Shown: piece after piece, positions 1-6,155 of the stretch
How the letters are laid out: every line of letters begins with the position of its first letter
Position numbering within the stretch: the first letter of the stretch is position 1
Source: Pseudomonadota bacterium
Lineage (GTDB): Bacteria > Bdellovibrionota > Oligoflexia > Oligoflexales > Oligoflexaceae
Assembly (NCBI GenBank): GCA_029556045.1
Contig: JAKQGS010000161.1
Coordinates: forward strand, 1 to 8,984
Length of the DNA: 8,984 nucleotides
Direction of reading: 5' to 3'
Translations under genes and position numbers: made by a program
The notes under the pieces: model-generated
The model's input: only the letters and a program-made list of their open reading frames with translations
What the model was told of the DNA's origin: nothing
The model's database searches: none

Positions 1-35
1 CCTGCCCCCCCAGTGCAAATTAAGGGCCGTCATTC
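1..35 (+). repeat. Degenerate intergenic repeat, copy 1 (copy 2 at 2819-2849)
   Basis: Bases 1-35 align with 2819-2849. The shared blocks, in order, are CCTG, TGCA, ATTA, GGCCGT and TTC, with one-to-few-base gaps and substitutions between them. One copy lies before and the other after the large lipoprotein gene. They could be remnants of duplicated intergenic DNA, for example from tandem lipoprotein paralogues, or members of a dispersed repeat. The alignment was made by eye and is short, so it may be chance. Confidence 0.35.
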
Positions 36-282
36 TCACGACTTAACATATTGTTATTATAAAGTTATTCAATGCAGTGAACGAAGCTGTGTCAACAAAA
101 GTGACACCAGAACGAGCGCCTGGTCAGCCTGATCCTGGAGGCCCAGGGGCGATTCCCCCCGAACGGCGATCTCTATAAGAAGCTAAAATAATGAAATAAT
201 TAAGGTTTAATTTAAGTTCCAAACCCCATCTGCCGAATTCTATCTGTGAATGACCACATGAATCTCAGTGAGCGGGGTTCTC
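1..282. other. Upstream region without a supported gene
   Basis: I see no convincing coding region here. The plus-strand frame starting at base 1 is open to a TGA at 130-132 but its translation has no recognisable protein character. A small hairpin can form from GTGTCA (89-94) and TGACAC (102-107) with a 7-nt loop. The stretch from about 175 to 215 is AT-rich and could carry the promoter of the downstream lipoprotein gene (TATAAG or TAAAAT as a -10), but no good -35 is visible, so I do not call one. The first 35 bases resemble the stretch after the lipoprotein stop; see the repeat entry. Confidence 0.5.
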
Positions 283-2781
283 ATGGGACGGTTGAGTTTA
301 AAACATCTGATATTACCGGTTTCACTCTGGATGACATCCTGTTCAGGCATCCCCCGTCTGTTTGACGAAAAAAAGAAAGACACACGCTCGTCTGAGGCCT
401 CTCCACTTGTCCCCACGCAAATCGTCAATGGTGTTGTGACCGCATCCATCGCGGCGGGTAGCGCCGGTGTGCAACGGATCGAAGTTGAAAAAACCTCATT
501 GGGTGGCGCGTCTGTGGAGTTCCCCCCGGGGGCCTTGGCGGTAAACACCGACATCAATATCGAAGAAGCCACCTCGCTGGCCACTCCTGGTCAGGCGTCG
601 GAACTGGGGATCTCGCAGGAGTTTGGCCAAAAAGGTCCCGCTGTACTGGTGAGCCCCAGCGTGCCACAGGATGCAGTTGCTCCGTTTACCATCGCCATTC
701 CAATTTCATCCCCCACCGGTCTGATACAAAGTGATGACAATCTTGCGGTGCTCTATCGCGTCAAAAGCGAAACCTCTCAAACGATGTCGTCTGGAATCAT
801 TCCCCGCTCGCAATTGACGGTGGTGGATCGCAACGTCAGTTTTCCCACCAGTCGGTTTGGTTCCTATCAGGCGGTCTACCTGGCAGCACCGGTGGAAAGT
901 GTTGTGGAAGTCCCCACCACCCTGCCGCCCCAATCCCATGCTGTGGCCACTGCTTTGCCTCCCCTGCAGGTTTCCTCCGTCACACCGTTTTTCGTGAAAG
1001 CCGGTGATACGGTGACAATATCCGGTTCCAACATCCGCTCATCCCTAACGCTGGCTTGGAGCAGCACGAAGATTGAAGTGACCGTCGATAGCGATGGTTC
1101 TGCCAGTTTTGTAGCCCCATCGGAGGGAAAGGCTGGCCTGTCCACCATCGTGATCGAGCAGGATGGTATTTCCACCACTTCATCGTTGTTTTATTCCGGC
1201 CCCGATTCCTACCCCATGATGTCCGTCGCATCGACGGAAGTTTGTGAGGGGGTCAAGTATTTTGACCAGAGTGGCACCCTGCAAACCGGTTCTAAAACCT
1301 GCCAGGCTAATAGTGTTTGTACCGCGGATGGGCAGGTGGGGTGCATCACCTCCACCACCTTTAAAGCGGCAGATATGAACCAAGTTACCTCCGGCAATAT
1401 CAAAGCAGGTATCACCATCGCCGGTGTCAGTGGGTCGATCATCCCGGAGTCTCATAATACCTGTTCCTCCGACGGCGCCATCGGCTGTGTGACAACGGCC
1501 TCCTACAAATCAGCCGATATGGCGATTGCCATTGCGGGCAACATTAAATCCGGCAATACCATCGCTGGCGTCACCGGTTCGTATTCAGGCACCAATAATA
1601 GCTGTGTCTCAGATGGGGAGGCGAGTTGTGTGGTCGATGGTTCCACGTTTAAGGCGGCGAAACTTGCTAACTTCGTAGCTGCGGATATCAAATCTGGGGT
1701 GTCGATTGCGGGTGTTGCTGGGAGTGCCACTCTTGAATCCCACGCCGACTGTGCTGCTGACGGCATGACGGGTTGTGTGACGACCGCTTCGTATAAGTCT
1801 GCGGACATGAGTGTTGTCAACAATGGCAATATAAAATCCGGGGTCACCATTGCAGGTATAACGGGGCAATATCCTTCGGCCACCTATCCACTCACGGGGG
1901 CCGATGCGACAGCGGATCTCGATTTTGCGACCTTTGATGCCAAGATCAAGAGTGGCGCGGTCTTTGAATGGTTTGATGCCTATGGCAACCGCTACACCAA
2001 TACGGGTGATCTTGACATTGCAGCCGCCAATATTATTTCGGGTATGACAATCTTTGGTACCACTGGCACAGCTGTATCGACGATTTGCGGCAGCGATGGC
2101 CAAACTGACTGCATTACGACCACTACGTACAAATCGGCGAACACCAGCGCCTACACCGCTTGGGATGTGCGTAAGGGTAAAACCATCGGTGGGGTTGCAG
2201 GAGAGATCACATTCTTCAAAAACATGGCCAACATCATTTCCTTTGATCGAACCACAGGGGATGGAGCAGTCACAGGGCTGGATATTTACGACACCATCGA
2301 CGACTATAACAACGGCGGAATCTTCCCCACCCAAAACAACGCTGGTTGGGACCAAGCCTCGGGGGCCAATTGGGTGATGGATCCTGCCAATGATGAAATC
2401 GGGGATGGTGGCACCGCAAATAACGGTATCTGCGATGGAACGGAATCCTGTGTCTTTATAGACCGCCTGACCAACCTGATGTGGGCGAGAGCTGATGCTA
2501 CGTCGATGGCTTGGGAAACAGCAATCACATACTGTGAAAACTTAACCTATGGGGGTTACACTGACTGGCACCTACCCACCCAGAAGGAATGTATTCAGGC
2601 GCACACGAATGGAATCGCAAGCCTGAAAATGTCAAATAAATTAAATCTCGCGATCACCTACTATTGGACATCGACGACAGTTTCCAATAACACAAATTAC
2701 GCCTGGTACGTCGATCCAAACTATGGTTTTGCAAGTGGTACATTTAAAAGCAGTAGCTATGGAGGTATCTGCGTTCGCTAG
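283..2781 (+). CDS. Repeat-containing lipoprotein with IPT/TIG and C-terminal Lcl_C/DUF1566 domain
   Basis: An 832-residue predicted lipoprotein, probably anchored in the outer membrane or on the surface; its substrate or partner is unknown. The N-terminus has a hydrophobic stretch ending in MTSC (Cys20), a plausible lipobox. Around residues 70-200 the pattern GGASVEFPPGAL resembles ZU5/Ig-like domains. Residues about 227-304 match an IPT/TIG fold (VSSVTPFFVKAGDTVTISG). Five Cys-paired repeats follow at residues 346, 394, 441, 490 and 602. The last 130 residues are a Lcl_C/DUF1566 domain (DRLTNLMWARAD, GYTDWHLPT, YWTSTT, ending GGICVR). I chose ATG 283 because GCGGGG lies just upstream and the signal peptide starts there; an in-frame GTG at 268 lacks a visible ribosome site. 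Domain calls follow known families; an adhesion or surface-binding role is inference. Confidence is high that it is a gene and moderate for function. Confidence 0.85.
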   Translation: MGRLSLKHLILPVSLWMTSCSGIPRLFDEKKKDTRSSEASPLVPTQIVNGVVTASIAAGSAGVQRIEVEKTSLGGASVEFPPGALAVNTDINIEEATSLATPGQASELGISQEFGQKGPAVLVSPSVPQDAVAPFTIAIPISSPTGLIQSDDNLAVLYRVKSETSQTMSSGIIPRSQLTVVDRNVSFPTSRFGSYQAVYLAAPVESVVEVPTTLPPQSHAVATALPPLQVSSVTPFFVKAGDTVTISGSNIRSSLTLAWSSTKIEVTVDSDGSASFVAPSEGKAGLSTIVIEQDGISTTSSLFYSGPDSYPMMSVASTEVCEGVKYFDQSGTLQTGSKTCQANSVCTADGQVGCITSTTFKAADMNQVTSGNIKAGITIAGVSGSIIPESHNTCSSDGAIGCVTTASYKSADMAIAIAGNIKSGNTIAGVTGSYSGTNNSCVSDGEASCVVDGSTFKAAKLANFVAADIKSGVSIAGVAGSATLESHADCAADGMTGCVTTASYKSADMSVVNNGNIKSGVTIAGITGQYPSATYPLTGADATADLDFATFDAKIKSGAVFEWFDAYGNRYTNTGDLDIAAANIISGMTIFGTTGTAVSTICGSDGQTDCITTTTYKSANTSAYTAWDVRKGKTIGGVAGEITFFKNMANIISFDRTTGDGAVTGLDIYDTIDDYNNGGIFPTQNNAGWDQASGANWVMDPANDEIGDGGTANNGICDGTESCVFIDRLTNLMWARADATSMAWETAITYCENLTYGGYTDWHLPTQKECIQAHTNGIASLKMSNKLNLAITYYWTSTTVSNNTNYAWYVDPNYGFASGTFKSSSYGGICVR
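1318..2208 (+). repeat. Five Cys-paired protein repeats (CxxDGxxxC...KSGxTIAGVxG)
   Basis: Inside the large lipoprotein, five units begin at 1318, 1462, 1603, 1750 and 2086. Each opens with a Cys, then DG, then a second Cys a few residues later (CSSDGAIGCVTTASYKSADM), and closes with an IKSGVTIAGVxG strand. The first four are spaced 144, 141 and 147 bases apart. The gap before the fifth contains a divergent, Cys-less unit ending IISGMTIFGTTG. The KSGVTIxGVTG segment resembles repeats known from phage tail fibres and Lcl_C proteins. The paired cysteines suggest one disulfide per repeat, which fits an exported protein. Units 2 and 4 share the segment CVTTASYKSADM exactly. Confidence 0.8.
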
Positions 2782-2814
2782 CCTTGAAGATTCTTTGGAT
2801 TTAACCCCCCGGAT

Positions 2815-2827
2815 AGTCCCTGGCGCT
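2815..2827 (+). repeat. 13-bp direct repeat, left copy flanking the fic locus
   Basis: AGTCCCTGGCGCT is present here and again, without mismatch, at 4564-4576, four bases after the fic stop codon. The bases around the two copies differ, so the match stops at 13 bp. The pair brackets the fic gene plus its upstream array. It may be a target-site or attachment-type duplication, or two members of a dispersed intergenic repeat. The latter is supported by the weak similarity of the following bases to the window start. Confidence 0.6.
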
Positions 2828-2849
2828 CATTGCACATTAGGCCGTGTTC
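2819..2849 (+). repeat. Degenerate intergenic repeat, copy 2 (copy 1 at 1-35)
   Basis: This stretch after the lipoprotein stop shares CCTG, TGCA, ATTA, GGCCGT and TTC, in the same order, with the first 35 bases of the window. It overlaps the 13-bp repeat that recurs downstream of fic. No rho-independent terminator for the lipoprotein gene is evident nearby; only an AT-rich stem (AATTTC at 2850-2855 with GAAATT at 2866-2871) follows. Confidence 0.35.
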
Positions 2850-2914
2850 AATTTCTTAATATCCTGAAATTATTTAAAAAATGACCCAAAAGAACCTGCG
2901 TTTAACGAATTGAG

Positions 2915-3015
2915 CAAATTTCCACGTGGTTTAAGAAGTTTCCACCCAATTCATAAAAAATCCACCAAATGTGATATTATGAAGAAAAATCCACCGTATT
3001 GAAGGATTTTCCACT
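2915..3015 (+). promoter_or_regulatory. Phased five-copy TCCAC operator-like array upstream of fic
   Basis: TCCAC occurs at 2921, 2941, 2961, 2990 and 3010, always in the same orientation and preceded by an A/T-rich run; copies three and four share AAAAATCCACC. Spacing is 20, 20, 29 and 20 bp, so within each group the copies sit about two helical turns apart on the same DNA face. The wider 29-bp gap holds the -10 element. Three copies lie upstream of the probable transcription start and two lie in the leader, the last ending one base before the fic ATG. This is the arrangement expected for a repressor array, probably controlling fic itself. The binding protein is not identified. Confidence 0.65.
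2972..2980 (+). promoter_or_regulatory. Extended -10 promoter of fic
   Basis: TGATATTAT matches the extended -10 form TGnTATAAT with one mismatch in the hexamer (TATTAT at 2975-2980). The -35 is weak: TTCATA at 2950-2955 at a 19-bp spacing is the best candidate, as is common for extended -10 promoters. Transcription would start near 2987, giving a leader of about 29 nt that carries GAAGGA (3001-3006) as ribosome site nine bases before the ATG. Confidence 0.5.
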
Positions 3016-4560
3016 ATGACCGTTGAGGACTTTCATCCGACGTACTTTCAAAGTCAGCGCGTACCGGAGGGAGCACGGCTTGTTGGCTATGCAGCCCTTG
3101 TTCACCAATTAAAAATTCATTCACCATTGCGGCATAACCCGTCCTGCGTTTCCGACCAATTTTACAGAGAGAGCAAACCAAAGCAGAATGGAATGTTTCT
3201 GGTTTATGGAAAACGCTATTGGCCAGGAGATCGTTTACAGGATCATCTTGAATTTTCCCTACGACATGAAACATTCGATCTTCTTTGTCTCAGCCGAATC
3301 TTTAAAAATATTCCTATCGAAGAAATTGAATCCTCGGTGGCTGAAAAACCGAATGGTATCTATGCCCGACGGATATGGTTTTTGTATGAGTATCTCCTTC
3401 AAAAAAAGATCAAAGTTGAAGATCTCACAGCAGTAACGATTCAACCTCTTCTGGACCCTCAAAAATACTATGTAAACAAAACAGGCCCCATTTCAAAAAG
3501 ACATCGCATCCAAAATAATATGTTAGGCAATCGAGATTTTTGCCCAGTCATCCAAAAAACCGAGAAAATTGCGAAAGCTATCGAACAGAAATTTGATGAG
3601 CAGGCGAAGCAAATAATGGCTAAGGTTAGCCGAACTACCATCATGCGTGCTGCAAGTTTTCTTTTACTCGCAGATACCCAGGCAAGTTTTGCTATTGAAG
3701 GGGAAAGAGCTCCGAGACTCAGGCTGGAGAGATGGCTCAAAGCCGTTTCTAACGCGGGTAAAAATCGATTTGATCTCCAAGAGCTAAACCGTTTGCATGG
3801 CATACTTATTCACGACAATCGTTTTACTCCAGTAGGAGTTCGCCAGGAAGAAGTCTTTCTGGGTGAGCGCGATGTCTATGGTTCACCCCTTCCAGAATTT
3901 ATCGGTGCCAAACAATCTGATTTAGTCACCCTGCTTGAGGGATTTTTTCAAGTTTCTTCGACTCTAGAAGGATCTGACGTGGACGCCGTATTGCGGGCAG
4001 CTGCGCTTGCCTTTGGCTTTGTCTACATTCACCCTCTTGCAGACGGTAATGGTCGAATGCACCGCTATATTCTCCATCACATCCTATCCCGGAGCGGCTA
4101 TACCCCAACAGGTGTTATATTCCCAATTTCATCTGTTTTGTTAGAGCGCATTGACGACTATCGCTCCATCTTAACCGCCCACACAGGCCCATTGATGGAC
4201 TATATTGAATGGGAACCAAACGACAAAGGAAATGTTCGCATTTTAAATGATACCGCGGATCTCTACAAATATTTCGACTGTACGAAAGCCGCCGAATTTG
4301 TCTACGAATGCTTGGAGCATATGATTAAGCATTCCATACCGGCAGAACTTACATATTTGGAAAGTTATGACCGGGTCCTAAATGGCATCGAGATGATTGT
4401 TGAAATGCCCAATGAGAAAGTTAAGCGTCTCATTCACTATATTCGAGAAAACCATGGCAAACTTGGTAACAATAGACGTTCGGGTGAGTTTGCTGCTCTG
4501 ACAAATGCAGAACTGGAAAAAATCGAAGAACTTGTGAATCATCATCTTCCTGCTAGATAG
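3016..4560 (+). CDS. Fic family protein with N-terminal inhibitory motif (probable AMPylating enzyme)
   Basis: A 514-residue Fic-domain protein. Fic enzymes usually transfer AMP from ATP to a hydroxyl side chain of a target protein; the target here is unknown. The catalytic motif is complete: HPLADGNGR at residues 339-347, continuing to Arg350, with catalytic His339. An inhibitory motif SFAIEG at 224-229 fits (S/T)xxxE(G/N), with Glu228 expected to block ATP binding. This makes it a class II, self-inhibited Fic protein that needs no separate antitoxin, and none is seen. The flap region is near residues 273-291. The N-terminal 180 residues belong to no domain I can name. Start: ATG 3016 has GAAGGA nine bases upstream. 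The gene is AT-richer than its neighbours (one 60-base line at 3301 counts 35% G+C, one at 7321 in mdh 67%) and is bracketed by 13-bp direct repeats, suggesting transfer. A toxin or phage-defence role is inference. Confidence 0.93.
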   Translation: MTVEDFHPTYFQSQRVPEGARLVGYAALVHQLKIHSPLRHNPSCVSDQFYRESKPKQNGMFLVYGKRYWPGDRLQDHLEFSLRHETFDLLCLSRIFKNIPIEEIESSVAEKPNGIYARRIWFLYEYLLQKKIKVEDLTAVTIQPLLDPQKYYVNKTGPISKRHRIQNNMLGNRDFCPVIQKTEKIAKAIEQKFDEQAKQIMAKVSRTTIMRAASFLLLADTQASFAIEGERAPRLRLERWLKAVSNAGKNRFDLQELNRLHGILIHDNRFTPVGVRQEEVFLGERDVYGSPLPEFIGAKQSDLVTLLEGFFQVSSTLEGSDVDAVLRAAALAFGFVYIHPLADGNGRMHRYILHHILSRSGYTPTGVIFPISSVLLERIDDYRSILTAHTGPLMDYIEWEPNDKGNVRILNDTADLYKYFDCTKAAEFVYECLEHMIKHSIPAELTYLESYDRVLNGIEMIVEMPNEKVKRLIHYIRENHGKLGNNRRSGEFAALTNAELEKIEELVNHHLPAR

Positions 4561-4614
4561 GCCAGTCCCTGGCGCTTTCGCGGGGTCACCTGGTTTCGCG
4601 GGCCAGCCCCAACT
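4561..4614. other. Structured spacer between convergent genes
   Basis: This 54-bp spacer separates the fic stop from the stop of the minus-strand gene. It contains GCCAG-tcc-CTGGC (4561-4573), a short perfect inverted repeat, and a second GGCCAG at 4601-4606. There is also a near-tandem duplication: CCTGG, CGC, then TTTCGCGGG, followed by CCTGG then TTTCGCGGG. It can fold on either strand and may help end transcription from both sides, but no T-run follows, so it is not a classic rho-independent terminator. Confidence 0.35.
4564..4576 (+). repeat. 13-bp direct repeat, right copy flanking the fic locus
   Basis: AGTCCCTGGCGCT, identical to 2815-2827, begins four bases after the fic stop codon. 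The two copies are 1749 bp apart, start to start. See the left copy for the interpretation. Confidence 0.6.
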
Positions 4615-5631
4615 TTAAAACAAAGTCGGCTGGCTGTTCGTATAAAGGGGTTCGACGCGGGGGGCGCAGTTTTTGAACTCTTCCACATACCGTTTGGCGT
4701 AAGGGCCAAAGAAGAAAACTTCCTTAGGCGCCACAGCCGCAATGATCTCACGGTATTCTTTGCTGTCGCAGGTGGAGGCAATGTAAAAACGGTCTTCAAT
4801 GGCGCGAAACACTTCCGGATCGTTGGTTTCCAAAAGCGAGTCCTCGATGAGAAGGATTGGTCCATCCGGCAGAGGGCTGCGCAGTTTATTTTTTCCCTGG
4901 GTATGGGTGGGAAGTAGTTTTACTGCCGGTGTGCGGGACTTAGGAGTCCACAGACCGTAATTGCCCAGATCAAAATCGTGGGCTTCATACGTTTTATTGA
5001 TGCGGTAGATTGCGGGATGCACCGTCACCGGAATGTCGTTCTCCGACAAAAACCGGGTGATCTCCTGGGCCATCGGTGTGACCTGGCAGAGCACGATGGG
5101 ATAAATCTCGTCTTTGATCATGCGGCGGATCGTGCGCAAAAGACGGTCTTTTTCCTTCTTGCGGTTTGGCATATGGATGTTGGGATCGGGATGTGCGGTG
5201 GCTCCAAGAATCAGCGTCTGCGCTTTTTTGAGCTGCATCTGCCGCGCTGTCGGCGTTTTTTGGGTTTGCAACTGTGGCGCATATAGAAGCCGCTTGTGAT
5301 CGGTTTCAATGTACAGCGACGCCCCCCCCAGACCGTATCCCGAGGGCAGCAGCTCCATCTTGAGTTTGCCGATGGCAAAGGGACGGTTGTATTGACAGGT
5401 CAGGGCTTTGACATGTTTTTTGTTGGCTTTGAGTATATCGATGGTTTCTTCGGTGGCAATCACCTGCGGACCCAGGGTACCGATGTTGGCAGACGAAGAG
5501 GATGACAGAAACGAAAGATCACCGGACGCTTTGGCATCCAACCACAGGATAGACCCGTCCAGATGCAACCCATCTTCCGTAGGTTGGATCTTGATGTCGC
5601 CCGAGGATTTTTCCTGTGCCCGCATCCCCAT
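4615..5631 (-). CDS. Degenerate metallo-beta-lactamase-fold exonuclease-like protein (probable pseudoenzyme)
   Basis: A 338-residue protein whose layout follows the beta-lactamase/beta-CASP 'predicted exonuclease' family, which includes ligase-associated DNA exonucleases and mRNA 3'-end nuclease relatives. Expected landmarks appear in order but have lost their metal ligands. The HAHADH position reads FLSSSSSANIG (41-51). The G-H-xxGSA strand reads GYGLGGASLYIE (98-109). The YSGD position reads LYAPQ (116-120). The EATYG position reads LGATAHPDP (142-150), and the late VHG position reads VFFFGP (305-310). A PIVLCQVTPMAQEI segment (178-191) fits the beta-CASP part. It is therefore probably not an active nuclease and may bind nucleic acid or a partner. 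The C-terminus QPTLF resembles a sliding-clamp-binding pentapeptide. Start at 5631: an in-frame TAA lies just upstream; the ribosome site is weak. Family assignment is by eye and moderate. Confidence 0.7.
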   Translation of the reverse strand: MGMRAQEKSSGDIKIQPTEDGLHLDGSILWLDAKASGDLSFLSSSSSANIGTLGPQVIATEETIDILKANKKHVKALTCQYNRPFAIGKLKMELLPSGYGLGGASLYIETDHKRLLYAPQLQTQKTPTARQMQLKKAQTLILGATAHPDPNIHMPNRKKEKDRLLRTIRRMIKDEIYPIVLCQVTPMAQEITRFLSENDIPVTVHPAIYRINKTYEAHDFDLGNYGLWTPKSRTPAVKLLPTHTQGKNKLRSPLPDGPILLIEDSLLETNDPEVFRAIEDRFYIASTCDSKEYREIIAAVAPKEVFFFGPYAKRYVEEFKNCAPRVEPLYTNSQPTLF

Positions 5632-5680
5632 GCCGATTTACCACTTGACTTAGGATAAAAAATTTAAAGGTCCTACTTAC

Positions 5681-5709
5681 CTTATAGAGGACACCAGTGG
5701 TACGGTCAA
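5681..5709 (-). promoter_or_regulatory. Sigma70-type promoter for the beta-lactamase-fold gene
   Basis: Read on the minus strand, TTGACC (5709-5704) is followed by exactly 17 bases and then TATAAG (5686-5681). Each hexamer has one mismatch to consensus. Transcription would start near 5674, giving an untranslated leader of roughly 43 nt. The promoter lies in the 127-bp gap after the small upstream gene, so the beta-lactamase-fold gene can be expressed on its own. Confidence 0.6.
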
Positions 5710-5758
5710 GCGGCACAGCCTGATTAAGTTCTTGAACATTTTGAAAGTTTTTTGGGAA

Positions 5759-5950
5759 TCAGTAACCCGATGTCGAGACGCGGGTTGGATCCTCGTACCG
5801 GACAAAGTAGGTGAAGCGCCGGTAGAAGATATCGAAAGGGGTGGCTCCCTCGTAAGAACCGTTGTTAAAATAGGCGTACAATTTCAAATATTGTCGATAG
5901 TTACGGGCAATTTTCTCAAAGTAGTCCCGCCGGTTTTCGTAGTTTGCCAT
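5759..5950 (-). CDS. Small aromatic-rich hypothetical protein (63 aa)
   Basis: I do not recognise a family. The 63-residue product is rich in aromatic and arginine residues: 11 Tyr and 6 Phe, about a quarter of the chain. It has no hydrophobic span, signal peptide or cysteine, so it is probably cytoplasmic. Segments such as RRDYFEKIARNYRQYLKLYAYF look like an amphipathic helix, followed by PFDIFYRRFTYFVRYEDP. The start at 5950 is favoured over an in-frame ATG ten codons upstream (5980) because AAGGGGGA sits seven to eight bases before it. The strong ribosome site and coherent composition argue that it is real. It lies upstream of the beta-lactamase-fold gene on the same strand, 127 bp away, and is divergent from the membrane protein gene at 6156. 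Confidence 0.6.
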   Translation of the reverse strand: MANYENRRDYFEKIARNYRQYLKLYAYFNNGSYEGATPFDIFYRRFTYFVRYEDPTRVSTSGY

Positions 5951-5956
5951 CGCTCG

Positions 5957-5964
5957 TCCCCCTT
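5957..5964 (-). promoter_or_regulatory. Strong ribosome binding site of the small protein gene
   Basis: AAGGGGGA on the minus strand lies six bases before the ATG at 5950 and decides the start against the in-frame ATG at 5980, which has no comparable site. Confidence 0.6.
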
Positions 5965-6022
5965 CAAAATTCGCACTCACCCTCTATCGGCAAGGAGCAG
6001 CAAACATTGAGTTACTCGCCGT

Positions 6023-6036
6023 GTTTTTGGAAAAAC
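6023..6036. repeat. Inverted repeat GTTTTTGGAAAAAC in divergent spacer
   Basis: GTTTTT and AAAAAC form a perfect 6-bp inverted repeat with a 2-bp centre, between the divergent small-protein gene (minus) and the CxxC membrane protein gene (plus). The 8-bp palindrome CTAATTAG lies nearby at 6052-6059. Either could be a regulator site for one or both genes. The centre is too short for a good RNA hairpin, so an operator is more likely than a terminator. Confidence 0.3.
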
Positions 6037-6155
6037 CTCGTGAAATATCGGCTAATTAGAAAATTGTACTTCGGCGTGGGGAGCCGCGACTTATACCGAT
6101 GGCTCTGGTATCATTGATGAAAAGTACCTTGGTAAACGAAAGGGATTCGGCCCCC

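Noticed and set aside
1609..2355. Long minus-strand open frame of 248 codons
   Set aside because: It lies wholly inside the lipoprotein repeat block, has no ribosome site I can see, and its translation is Arg/Gly/Ile-rich without domain character; it is a shadow of the repeats.
2881..2913. Ten-codon leader peptide (ATG at 2881) upstream of fic
   Set aside because: It has no ribosome site, lies before the extended -10 promoter and shows no attenuator structure.
2922..2929. CCACGTGG palindrome within the first TCCAC copy
   Set aside because: The other four copies lack the second half, so the direct TCCAC array, not this palindrome, is the recurring signal.
2815..3015. CRISPR-like array from the regularly spaced TCCAC motifs
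   Set aside because: The repeated core is only 5-11 bp, spacing is 20-29 bp start to start, and no cas genes are near; a regulatory array fits better.
3016..4560. Two-gene Fic/Phd-type toxin-antitoxin operon
   Set aside because: No small antitoxin gene is present next to fic, and the inhibitory SFAIEG motif is already inside the Fic protein.
4978..5286. Plus-strand open frame of 102 codons
   Set aside because: It is antisense to the beta-lactamase-fold gene, which has coherent family motifs and a promoter; the plus-strand translation looks random.
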